This document shows positions 1-5,888 of a stretch of DNA of 6,137 nucleotides, one piece after another; position 1 is the first letter of the stretch, and the number at the start of each line of letters is the position of its first letter. The DNA comes from Parvibaculum sp040882025 (GTDB lineage: Bacteria; Pseudomonadota; Alphaproteobacteria; Parvibaculales; Parvibaculaceae). The notes beneath the pieces were generated by a model. It made no database searches and was not told the DNA's origin. It saw only the letters and a list, made by a program, of their open reading frames with translations. The stretch lies in the NCBI RefSeq assembly GCF_040882025.1, contig NZ_JBBECC010000051.1, positions 1 to 6,137 on the forward strand, read 5' to 3'. The position numbers were made by a program, and so were the translations under genes.

Positions 1-2
1 AC

Positions 3-21
3 TTAACTGAAATTCAGTTAA
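3..21. promoter_or_regulatory. Perfect 19-base palindrome, candidate operator of the pdh operon
   Basis: The sequence TTAACTGAAATTCAGTTAA is a perfect inverted repeat: two 9-base arms (3-11 and 13-21) around a single central A at position 12. It lies in AT-rich non-coding DNA 119 bases before the pdhA start. Size and symmetry fit the binding site of a dimeric helix-turn-helix regulator such as the MarR or GntR families; which regulator binds is unknown. The stem is AT-rich and separated from the following T-run (29-34) by seven bases, so it is a poor intrinsic terminator. The symmetry is directly visible; the operator role is inferred from shape and position. Confidence 0.5.
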
Positions 22-28
22 TCAGACG

Positions 29-57
29 TTTTTTGATTGAAACCAAACCTTTATCAT
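29..57 (+). promoter_or_regulatory. Possible sigma-70-type promoter for the pdh operon
   Basis: TATCAT at 52-57 matches five of six bases of the -10 consensus TATAAT. At the usual 17-base spacing, the -35 position falls on a run of six T (29-34), which matches TTGACA poorly. Better -35 words nearby (TTGATT at 33-38, TTGAAA at 37-42) are too close. A good -10 with a poor -35, just downstream of a palindrome centred at 12, would suit an activator-dependent promoter starting near position 64. This is a consensus-by-eye call and could be chance in AT-rich DNA. Confidence 0.25.
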
Positions 58-89
58 CCACTTCTAAAGTATGGTGAACGGGCTGGCGA

Positions 90-109
90 ACCACGCTAGT
101 CGTCGTGGT
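90..109. repeat. Inverted repeat in the pdhA leader
   Basis: ACCACG (90-95) and CGTGGT (104-109) are perfect inverted copies separated by eight bases. They lie between the possible promoter and the pdhA ribosome binding site, so a transcript starting near 64 would carry them as a 6-bp stem with an 8-base loop. No T-run follows, so this is not an intrinsic terminator. It could be a small RNA hairpin in the leader, a second protein site, or chance. Confidence 0.3.
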
Positions 110-128
110 ACCGTGTTTCAATGTCGCC

Positions 129-132
129 GAGG
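129..132 (+). promoter_or_regulatory. Ribosome binding site that fixes the pdhA start
   Basis: GAGG ends seven bases before the ATG at 140, a normal Shine-Dalgarno spacing. It supports 140 over the upstream in-frame ATG at 71, which has no such site and would add 23 residues unlike any E1-alpha. A second GAGG (206-209) precedes an in-frame ATG at 215, so a shorter form is possible. Confidence 0.55.
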
Positions 133-139
133 CTCCCCA

Positions 140-1177
140 ATGGCGTCCCGAACTCCCAGTAAATCGGCCCCCCGTAAACCGGCGAAAAAGCCGGTAAGGA
201 AGAAAGAGGCTGGCATGTCGCCAAAGGTCGAACTGCAAGCCTATCGCGATATGATGCTGATCCGACGCTTCGAGGAAAAGGCTGGCCAGATGTATGGCAT
301 GGGGCTGATCGGCGGTTTCTGTCACCTCTATATCGGTCAGGAAGCGGTCGTGGTCGGCATGCAGATGGCGATTGAGGAGGGCGACCAGGTCGTCACCGGC
401 TACCGCGATCACGGACATATGCTCGCTTGCGGCATGGATCCGAAAGGCGTGATGGCCGAACTGACAGGACGCGAGGATGGATATTCGCGTGGCAAAGGCG
501 GCTCAATGCATATGTTCAGCCGCGACAGGAATTTCTACGGCGGTCACGGGATCGTCGGCGCGCAGGTGCCGATAGGCACGGGGCTCGCCTTCGCCAATCG
601 CTATCGCGGCAATGACCGCGTCTGCCTCGCTTATTTCGGCGACGGTGCCGCCAATCAGGGGCAGGTCTATGAAAGCTTCAACATGGCGGAACTCTGGAGC
701 TTGCCCGTTGTCTACGTGATCGAGAACAACCAGTATGCAATGGGCACGAGCGTTGCGCGTTCCTCGGCGCAGACCAACCTCTCGAAGCGCGGCGCGAGCT
801 TCAACATTCCAGGTGAACAAGTCGACGGCATGGACGTGCGCGCCGTGCGCGCGGCAGGTGCAAAGGCCGTTGAGTCCTGCCGCGCCGGTAAAGGCCCCTA
901 CATTCTCGAAATGATGACCTATCGCTATCGGGGTCATTCGATGTCTGATCCGGCTAAATATCGCGCCAAGGAAGAAGTGGCCAAGATGCGTCAGGAACAC
1001 GATCCCATCGAACAGGTTCGCGTGCGCCTTCTGGCGGGCAAGCATGTGACCGAGGACGAATTGAAGGAGATCGACAAGGAGATCAAGACGACAGTCAACG
1101 ACGCTGCCGAATTTGCACAAACGAGCACGGAGCCCGATCCGTCGGAGCTCTGGACCGATGTGCTCGCGGGGATCTGA
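140..1177 (+). CDS. pdhA: Pyruvate dehydrogenase E1 component, alpha subunit
   Basis: This is the alpha chain of the alpha2beta2 thiamine-diphosphate (ThDP) enzyme that decarboxylates pyruvate and reductively acetylates the lipoyl groups of the cytoplasmic PDH complex. The predicted product is 345 aa, normal for the family. Residues 1-25 are a Lys/Ala/Pro-rich tail, as in other alphaproteobacterial E1-alpha chains. The core begins near residue 30 (AYRDMMLIRRFEEKAGQMYG). The ThDP/Mg2+ motif is complete: GDG at 167-169 and NN at 196-197. The conserved loop RGHSMSDP (264-271) corresponds to the region that is phosphorylated in mammalian E1-alpha; the serines are kept, but phosphorylation here is not implied. 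The start at 140 is chosen for its GAGG site and fit to family length; ATG 215 is the alternative. It is the first gene of the pdh operon, three bases before pdhB. The 2-oxoisovalerate E1-alpha is less likely given the neighbours. Confidence 0.96.
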   Translation: MASRTPSKSAPRKPAKKPVRKKEAGMSPKVELQAYRDMMLIRRFEEKAGQMYGMGLIGGFCHLYIGQEAVVVGMQMAIEEGDQVVTGYRDHGHMLACGMDPKGVMAELTGREDGYSRGKGGSMHMFSRDRNFYGGHGIVGAQVPIGTGLAFANRYRGNDRVCLAYFGDGAANQGQVYESFNMAELWSLPVVYVIENNQYAMGTSVARSSAQTNLSKRGASFNIPGEQVDGMDVRAVRAAGAKAVESCRAGKGPYILEMMTYRYRGHSMSDPAKYRAKEEVAKMRQEHDPIEQVRVRLLAGKHVTEDELKEIDKEIKTTVNDAAEFAQTSTEPDPSELWTDVLAGI

Positions 1178-1180
1178 GCA

Positions 1181-1429
1181 ATGTCGATTGAAATCCTGAT
1201 GCCCGCGCTCTCGCCCACGATGGAAGAGGGCACGCTCACCAAATGGTTCGTGAAAGAGGGCGATACGGTAAAGTCCGGTGACATCATCGCTGAGATCGAA
1301 ACCGACAAGGCGACGATGGAAGTCGAAGCGGCCGACGAGGGCACCGTCGCGAAACTCGTTGTGCCGGAAGGCACGGAAAACGTGAAGGTCAACGCGGTGA
1401 TCGCACTGCTCGCCGGCGAAGGCGAGGAT
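1181..1429 (+). repeat. Lipoyl-domain coding repeat, copy 1 (in pdhB)
   Basis: These 83 codons align without any gap to the first 83 codons of pdhC (2593-2841). By hand count 63 of 83 residues match, and 45 of the first 50. A 26-base run (1286-1311) around the lipoyl-lysine codon is identical to 2698-2723, differing from flanking positions only at wobble or conservative sites. Confidence 0.85.
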
Positions 1430-2581
1430 GCATCGAAGGCCGAAACGGAAAGCCGGCCGAAGAAAGAAAAGACCGCGCCGAAGACGAAACCCGGGCAGGG
1501 TGAGATCACGAGCCGCGAGAGTGGCGAGAAAACCACGGCCGAACGCAAGCAGCCGAAGATTGAGATCAAGATCGATCCCGACATTCCCGACGGCACCGAA
1601 TTCGTGACGCAGACCGTGCGCGAGGCCCTGCGCGATGCGATGGCCGAGGAAATGCGCCGCGATGAGAACGTTTTTGTTATGGGCGAGGAGGTCGCACAAT
1701 ACGAAGGCGCCTATAAGGTAACCCAAGGACTACTTGCCGAATTCGGCGACACGCGCGTTGTCGATACGCCGATCACTGAGCATGGCTTCGCTGGTCTCGG
1801 AGTCGGTGCGGCGTTTGCGGGCCTGCGCCCCATCGTTGAATTTATGACCTTCAATTTCGCCATGCAGGCCATCGATCAGATCATCAACTCGGCGGCTAAG
1901 ACACGCTACATGTCGGGTGGACAAATGTCTTCGCCCATCGTCTTCCGCGGACCGAATGGTCCTGCCTCACGCGTCGGCGCGCAGCATAGTCAAGACTATG
2001 CGTCCTGGTATGCGCACATACCCGGTCTCATCGTCATCGCGCCCTACTCGGCGGCGGACGCGAAGGGATTGCTCAAAGCTGCGATCCGCGATCCGAACCC
2101 GGTCATTTTTCTCGAGAATGAAGTGCTGTACGGCAAGACATTCGAAGTTCCGAAGCTTGACGATTATGTACTGCCTATTGGCAAGGCGTCCGTGTTGAAG
2201 GAAGGCAAGGACGTGACACTTGTCTCCCACAGCCACGGCATCGTTTATTGCCTCGAGGCAATGACGGTGCTGGAAGAAGAGGGGATCGATGTCGAGCTGA
2301 TCGACCTGCGCACCATTCGCCCCCTCGACATCGACACCATCGTCGCATCGGTCAAGAAGACCAACCGCCTCGTCACTGTTGAGGAGACCTGGCCGGTCTG
2401 CGGCATTGGCGCGGAAATCGCCGCGCGCGTGCAGGCCGAGGCTTTCGACTTCCTCGACGCGCCGATTCTGCGCGTGACACAAAAAGACGTGCCGATGCCT
2501 TATGCGGCCAATCTCGAAAAACTGGCGCTACCGAGCGCCGATGATGTGGTGGAGGCGGTGAAAGCCGTCTGCTACCGCTGA
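1181..2581 (+). CDS. pdhB: Pyruvate dehydrogenase E1 component, beta subunit with N-terminal lipoyl domain
   Basis: This is the beta chain of the E1 heterotetramer; it completes the ThDP site with PdhA. At 466 aa it is about 140 residues longer than a plain E1-beta because of a fused lipoyl domain. Residues 1-83 are that domain, with the lipoylated lysine at K43 in ETDKA. Residues about 84-139 form a Lys/Glu/Thr/Pro-rich flexible linker. The E1-beta core runs from about 140 to 466. In it, E200 of TPITEHGFAG corresponds to the glutamate that contacts the ThDP aminopyrimidine (human Glu59), and H269 of GAQHSQ to the active-site His128; both pairs are 69 residues apart. The conserved GEEVAQYEGAYK lies at 168-179. 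Lipoyl-E1-beta fusions are known in alphaproteobacteria, so this is typical rather than new. The gene starts three bases after pdhA, behind a purine-rich GGGGA (1168-1172), and is clearly co-transcribed. Confidence 0.96.
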   Translation: MSIEILMPALSPTMEEGTLTKWFVKEGDTVKSGDIIAEIETDKATMEVEAADEGTVAKLVVPEGTENVKVNAVIALLAGEGEDASKAETESRPKKEKTAPKTKPGQGEITSRESGEKTTAERKQPKIEIKIDPDIPDGTEFVTQTVREALRDAMAEEMRRDENVFVMGEEVAQYEGAYKVTQGLLAEFGDTRVVDTPITEHGFAGLGVGAAFAGLRPIVEFMTFNFAMQAIDQIINSAAKTRYMSGGQMSSPIVFRGPNGPASRVGAQHSQDYASWYAHIPGLIVIAPYSAADAKGLLKAAIRDPNPVIFLENEVLYGKTFEVPKLDDYVLPIGKASVLKEGKDVTLVSHSHGIVYCLEAMTVLEEEGIDVELIDLRTIRPLDIDTIVASVKKTNRLVTVEETWPVCGIGAEIAARVQAEAFDFLDAPILRVTQKDVPMPYAANLEKLALPSADDVVEAVKAVCYR

Positions 2582-2592
2582 GGGGGCGGGAA

Positions 2593-2841
2593 ATGCCCAT
2601 CGAAATTCTGATGCCTGCGCTTTCGCCCACCATGGAAGAGGGCACGCTCGCCAAATGGATGGTGAAGGAGGGCGACGAGGTAAAATCGGGTGATGTGATC
2701 GCTGAGATCGAAACCGACAAGGCAACGATGGAAGTCGAGGCCGTCGAGGAGGGCCGCATCGGCAAACTGTTGGTCGCCGAAGGTACAGAAGGCGTCGCCG
2801 TCAACAAGCCGATTGCCATACTTCTGGAAGAGGGAGAAAGC
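2593..2841 (+). repeat. Lipoyl-domain coding repeat, copy 2 (in pdhC)
   Basis: This is the partner of the pdhB lipoyl region. The identical 26-base core is at 2698-2723 and surrounds the codon of K43. After the core, one base differs and the next 14 bases are again identical, so the similarity is strong at DNA level as well as protein level. Confidence 0.85.
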
Positions 2842-3876
2842 GCCTCCGATATGAAGGTGCCCGCGAAAGAGAGGATGCCGGAGAAGCCGAAGGAAGAAGA
2901 GAAGAAGGCGTCGCCGGAATCTGTGAAGACTGAGGCGAAGAAGGAAGCGAAACCGGCGCCGGCTGCGCATGCGAACGGAAAGGGCGAGCGCATATTCGCA
3001 TCGCCGCTGGCGCGGCGCATTGCCGGGCAGAAAGGTATCAACCTTTCGTCCGTTCAGGGTTCCGGCCCACGGGGCCGAATCGTCAAGGCTGACGTCGAAA
3101 GCGCGAAGCCTGGTGCGCGCAAACCCACAGTACCGTCCGGTGCGCCTGCACCGGCACCCGCCATCGACGCGCGTGCTTTCTATGCCGAAGGGACTTACGA
3201 GGAAATTCCGCTCGACGGCATGCGCAAGACGATCGCGCGGCGCTTGACGCAGTCGATGCAGGAAATCCCGCATTTCTATCTGACGGTCGATTGCGAACTC
3301 GACGAATTGCTGGTGACGCGCAAGAAGCTCAACGCCGGAGCGGGCGACACCGCGAAGCTTTCGGTCAACGATTTCCTGATCCGCGCCGCCGCGCTGGCGC
3401 TCGTGAAAGTACCGATGGCGAATGTCAGTTTCGCGGGCGACGCGCTGTTGAAGCATGAACATGCCGATATCGGTATCGCGGTCGCTCTCGAAGGCGGGCT
3501 CATCACGCCGATCATCCGCGCCGCCGAAACCAAGGGCCTCGCCGAAATTGCCGCCGAGGCGAAGTCGCTCGCCGATCGGGCGCGCAACCGCAAGCTGAAG
3601 CCGATGGAATATGAAGGTGGCTCCTTCTCGATTTCCAATCTCGGCATGTACGGAATCAAGCATTTCACCGGCGTTATCAATCCACCGCAGGCGGCGATCC
3701 TCGCGGTTGGCAAGGGCGAGGAACGACCAGTCGTGCACGACGGCAAGCTCGAAGTTGCGACCGTGATGACGGTCACCATGTCCTGCGACCACCGCGCTAT
3801 CGATGGTGCGCTCGGCGCGCAGTTCCTCGAAGCCTTCAAGTCGTTCGTCGAATACCCCGCAAGGATGCTGCTCTGA
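2593..3876 (+). CDS. pdhC: Dihydrolipoamide acetyltransferase, E2 of the pyruvate dehydrogenase complex
   Basis: E2 forms the core of the PDH complex and moves the acetyl group from lipoamide to CoA. The 427-aa product has the standard order. A single lipoyl domain occupies 1-83, with lipoyl lysine K43. A Lys/Glu/Pro/Ala-rich linker follows (84-132). A peripheral-subunit-binding domain spans about 133-172 (FASPLARRIAGQKGI, then GSGPRGRI), and would dock E1 and/or E3. After a second Ala/Pro-rich linker, the acetyltransferase domain runs from about 198 to the end. The catalytic motif DHRAIDG places H400 and D404, and SISNLGMYGIKHFTGVINPPQ is the usual conserved block just before it. The start is preceded by a G-rich site beginning in the pdhB stop codon (GAGG at 2580-2583), 11 bases after pdhB ends. 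The stop overlaps the lpdA start. The neighbours favour acetyl-transfer over succinyl-transfer E2. Confidence 0.96.
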   Translation: MPIEILMPALSPTMEEGTLAKWMVKEGDEVKSGDVIAEIETDKATMEVEAVEEGRIGKLLVAEGTEGVAVNKPIAILLEEGESASDMKVPAKERMPEKPKEEEKKASPESVKTEAKKEAKPAPAAHANGKGERIFASPLARRIAGQKGINLSSVQGSGPRGRIVKADVESAKPGARKPTVPSGAPAPAPAIDARAFYAEGTYEEIPLDGMRKTIARRLTQSMQEIPHFYLTVDCELDELLVTRKKLNAGAGDTAKLSVNDFLIRAAALALVKVPMANVSFAGDALLKHEHADIGIAVALEGGLITPIIRAAETKGLAEIAAEAKSLADRARNRKLKPMEYEGGSFSISNLGMYGIKHFTGVINPPQAAILAVGKGEERPVVHDGKLEVATVMTVTMSCDHRAIDGALGAQFLEAFKSFVEYPARMLL

Positions 3877-4546
3877 TGGCGGATCAATACGACCTCGTTG
3901 TGATCGGTTCCGGTCCNNNNNNNNNNNNNNNNNNNNNNNNNNNNNNNNNNNNNNNNNNNNNNNNNNNNNNNNNNNNNNNNNNNNNNNNNNNNNNNNNNNN
4001 NNNNNNNNNNNNNNNNCACATGTCGTCGTCAACGAATGGCTCGAGACGGACGCGAAAGGCGTCTATGCCATCGGTGATCTCGTCGGTCCGCCCTGGTTGG
4101 CGCACAAGGCGAGCCATGAGGGCGTACTGGCGGTCGAACGCATGGCGGGTCTGAAGGGTCTCCATCCCATCGACACGACGAAGATTCCGGGATGCACTTA
4201 TTCGACACCACAGATTGCCAGCGTCGGTCTAACTGAAGCTAAGGCGAAGGAGCAAGGCCATGAGGTGAAAGTCGGCCGCTTTCCTTTCCGGGCCAACGGC
4301 AAGGCCATCGCGCTCGGCGACACCGAGGGTTTCGTCAAGACCGTCTTTGATGCCAGAACGGGAGAGCTTCTGGGCGCCCACATGATAGGCGCCGAAGTGA
4401 CGGAACTCATTCAGGGATTCGGCATTGCCCGTGCCCTGGAGGCGACCGAGGCCGACCTGATCCAGACTGTTTTCCCACATCCAACCCTTTCCGAGATGAT
4501 GGGCGAAGCGGTGCTCGACGCGTATGGCCAGGTGCTTCACACCTGA
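3876..4546 (+). CDS. lpdA: Dihydrolipoamide dehydrogenase (E3), interrupted by an assembly gap
   Basis: E3 is the FAD flavoprotein that reoxidises dihydrolipoamide and passes electrons to NAD+. Only the ends are visible. The first 14 residues (3876-3917) are MADQYDLVVIGSGP, the start of the FAD-binding beta strand and GxGxxG loop. The last 175 residues begin at 4019. They contain the second FAD motif (VYAIGD, then GPPWLAHKASHEG), the dimerisation domain, and the catalytic His-Glu pair in HPTLSE (His codon 4478-4480, Glu 4493-4495). Family members are about 465-475 aa, so some 270-280 residues, including the redox-active CxxxxC disulfide, lie in the N run. The two parts differ in frame only because of the placeholder. 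ATG overlaps the pdhC stop (TGATG), with AAGGA at 3861-3865 as the likely ribosome site. That both ends belong to one gene is inferred but strongly expected. Confidence 0.88.
3917..4016. other. Scaffold gap of exactly 100 N
   Basis: One hundred consecutive N, the conventional placeholder for a gap of unknown size. Judging by E3 family length, the true missing sequence is probably about 0.8 kb. For lpdA to be intact, its length must leave remainder 2 when divided by 3; the placeholder leaves remainder 1. Confidence 0.97.
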
Positions 4547-4618
4547 TTGCCCGTTCCGCTGCCGACGTTCCCGGACTAAGCTCGTTCGCGGAACCCTTGT
4601 GGGTGCTGTGAAAATGCG

Positions 4619-5101
4619 ATGAACGAAATCGAACTGAGCGGTATTGATTATCAGGTCGCCGAAGCCGAGACCTGCCTTCATCCCAAGAACCGAAAACTTC
4701 TGGATCTCTGGTCCGCAAGCCGCGCGCCTGATGGCGTCGGCGACCGGGCGAAGCTCGCGCCCGCTTCCCTGCTGCCGCTCCTCGGCGGCATTTCAGTCGC
4801 CCAGCCGGTCGAAGGTGGGAGGGATTTTCGCTTCCGCCTTGTCGGAACCGTAAATGAAGAACGTCTCGGTTTTGCGGCGACAGGGCGCCTGCTGACGGAG
4901 TGCTACGGTCCCAAAATGGCCAAGGAACTGATCGAACTCCATAACAGGGTGCTTGCAGAGAAGCGCCCTGTGATTCTGCGGGGACGTTTTTTGGGCGTTG
5001 GGCTCGAGCACGCGCTTTTCGAGGCGCTCCTTACCCCCGTCCGGACCTCAGGCGGCGACATGCAGGTTTTCGCCGGCATGTACGATATGGGTGAAAATTA
5101 A
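4619..5101 (+). CDS. Small PAS_5-type single-domain protein
   Basis: The predicted product is 160 aa, soluble, with no signal peptide or membrane segment. It resembles the PAS_5 (PF07310) family of short alphaproteobacterial proteins: a leading helix with LLDLWSASR (27-35), then LLPLLGGISVAQPV (51-64), the strand DFRFRLVGT (69-77), and ERLGFAATGRLLTE (81-94). These match the PAS_5 pattern in which a buried Trp/Arg helix precedes a PAS fold. No kinase, GGDEF, EAL or DNA-binding output domain follows, so it would act, if at all, as a stand-alone sensor or binding protein. Ligand and role are unknown. It starts 72 bases after lpdA with only a weak ribosome site (GTGGGTG near 4599-4605). An ATG five bases earlier (4614) hits a stop at once. 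Whether it belongs to the pdh transcript is unclear. The gene call is secure; the family call is by pattern recognition. Confidence 0.78.
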   Translation: MNEIELSGIDYQVAEAETCLHPKNRKLLDLWSASRAPDGVGDRAKLAPASLLPLLGGISVAQPVEGGRDFRFRLVGTVNEERLGFAATGRLLTECYGPKMAKELIELHNRVLAEKRPVILRGRFLGVGLEHALFEALLTPVRTSGGDMQVFAGMYDMGEN

Positions 5102-5153
5102 CCCCGGTTTCCGGCCTTGACGGCGTCCTCGCGCCGCTGCACATCTATCGATC

Positions 5154-5888
5154 ATGATAGATATTCTCCTTCAACCTGAAAACTGGGCCAGCCTCGCGAC
5201 ACTGACGATTCTCGAGATCGTTCTCGGCGTCGATAACCTCATTTTCCTCTCGATCCTCGCCTCACGCCTCCCGGCACATCAGCAGAAGCGCGGACGGAGG
5301 CTCGGTCTCGCCGCCGCGGTCGTAACGCGGCTGATGCTGCTCGCTTCGGCGGCCTGGATCGTCACGCTGACGGAACCGCTGTTCGACTTCGGCGAGTACG
5401 AAGTTTCCTGGCGCGACGTGCTGCTGCTCGGTGGCGGACTTTTCCTGATGGGGAAAGCGACAATCGAAATCCATCATTCGGTTGAAGGCGCGGGGCATGG
5501 CTCCGGTGCCGCCGGGGCGACAACCGCCAGCCTTGCAGCCGTCGTAATGCAGATAGGGCTGATCGATATCGTCTTCTCATTTGACACGGTGATGACGGCG
5601 GTCGGCATGTCGGACCATTTTGAAATCATGGCGATCGCCGTGATTGCCGCCGTGATTGTGATGATCTTCGCGGCTGAGCCTGTAAGTGCCTTCGTCGACA
5701 AGCATCCGACGGTGAAGATGTTGGCGCTTAGTTTCCTTATTCTCATCGGCATCGCGCTGGTGGCCGACGGGCTCCACTTCCACATCCCGAAGGGCTATCT
5801 TTACTTCGCGGTTGCCTTCTCCGTCGGCGTAGAAGGGCTCAATCTCTGGGCGCGGAGACGGCGCATGGTCAAGCTGGAGAATCGTTGA
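5154..5888 (+). CDS. TerC-family integral membrane protein (YgdQ-like)
   Basis: The 244-aa product is an inner-membrane protein with about seven predicted helices (roughly 12-35, 50-72, 88-105, 124-150, 157-175, 187-205, 213-232). It closely resembles E. coli YgdQ in length and motifs. The two family signatures are present: EIVLGVDNLIF (21-31) and LIDIVFSFDTVMTAVG (136-151). Their acidic residues (E21, D27, D138, D144) sit within helices in a two-fold pseudo-repeat, as expected for a metal-ion path. The later block KHPTVKMLALSFLILIG (183-199) is also typical. TerC relatives are linked to Mn2+ export (Alx), to tellurite resistance and to metal loading of secreted enzymes; the substrate of the YgdQ branch is not settled. 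The loop at 107-124 is rich in Gly/His/Ala. No clear ribosome site precedes ATG 5154. The stop overlaps the next start (TGATG), suggesting coupling with the sulfatase. Confidence 0.92.
   Translation: MIDILLQPENWASLATLTILEIVLGVDNLIFLSILASRLPAHQQKRGRRLGLAAAVVTRLMLLASAAWIVTLTEPLFDFGEYEVSWRDVLLLGGGLFLMGKATIEIHHSVEGAGHGSGAAGATTASLAAVVMQIGLIDIVFSFDTVMTAVGMSDHFEIMAIAVIAAVIVMIFAAEPVSAFVDKHPTVKMLALSFLILIGIALVADGLHFHIPKGYLYFAVAFSVGVEGLNLWARRRRMVKLENR

Noticed and set aside
3..34. Palindrome plus T-run as the terminator of a gene left of the window
   Set aside because: The stem is AT-rich with a 1-3 base loop, and seven bases separate it from the T-run, so an operator is the better reading; not fully excluded because the left neighbour is not visible.
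71..139. Upstream in-frame ATG at 71 extending PdhA by 23 residues
   Set aside because: No ribosome site at useful spacing, the extension does not resemble E1-alpha, and it would overlap the leader inverted repeat; ATG 140 has GAGG seven bases upstream.
503..1726. Long minus-strand open frame of 407 codons across the pdhA-pdhB junction
   Set aside because: It is a mirror of GC-rich coding sequence: rich in His, Arg, Leu and Phe, spans two well-supported genes, and shows no recognisable domain.
2572..4032. Minus-strand open frame of 486 codons opposite pdhC and through the N run
   Set aside because: Antisense shadow of pdhC; its length is partly due to N not being counted as stops, and the translation looks like no known family.
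3803..4546. Single + strand frame that reads through the N run from inside pdhC
   Set aside because: The part before the gap is an out-of-frame reading of the pdhC end. Only the part after 4016 is real, as the C-terminus of lpdA.
4567..4594. GTTCC / GGAAC inverted repeat after lpdA as a terminator
   Set aside because: Only a 5-bp stem with an 18-base loop and no T-run after it; not a convincing intrinsic terminator.
5121..5136. CGGCG / CGCCG hairpin between the PAS_5-type gene and terC as a terminator
   Set aside because: The stem is short (5-6 bp) and is followed by CTGCACATC rather than a T-run.
5117..5158. TTGACG as a -35 element of a terC promoter
   Set aside because: No acceptable -10 word lies 16-19 bases downstream; the nearest candidates are too far away or inside the start codon.
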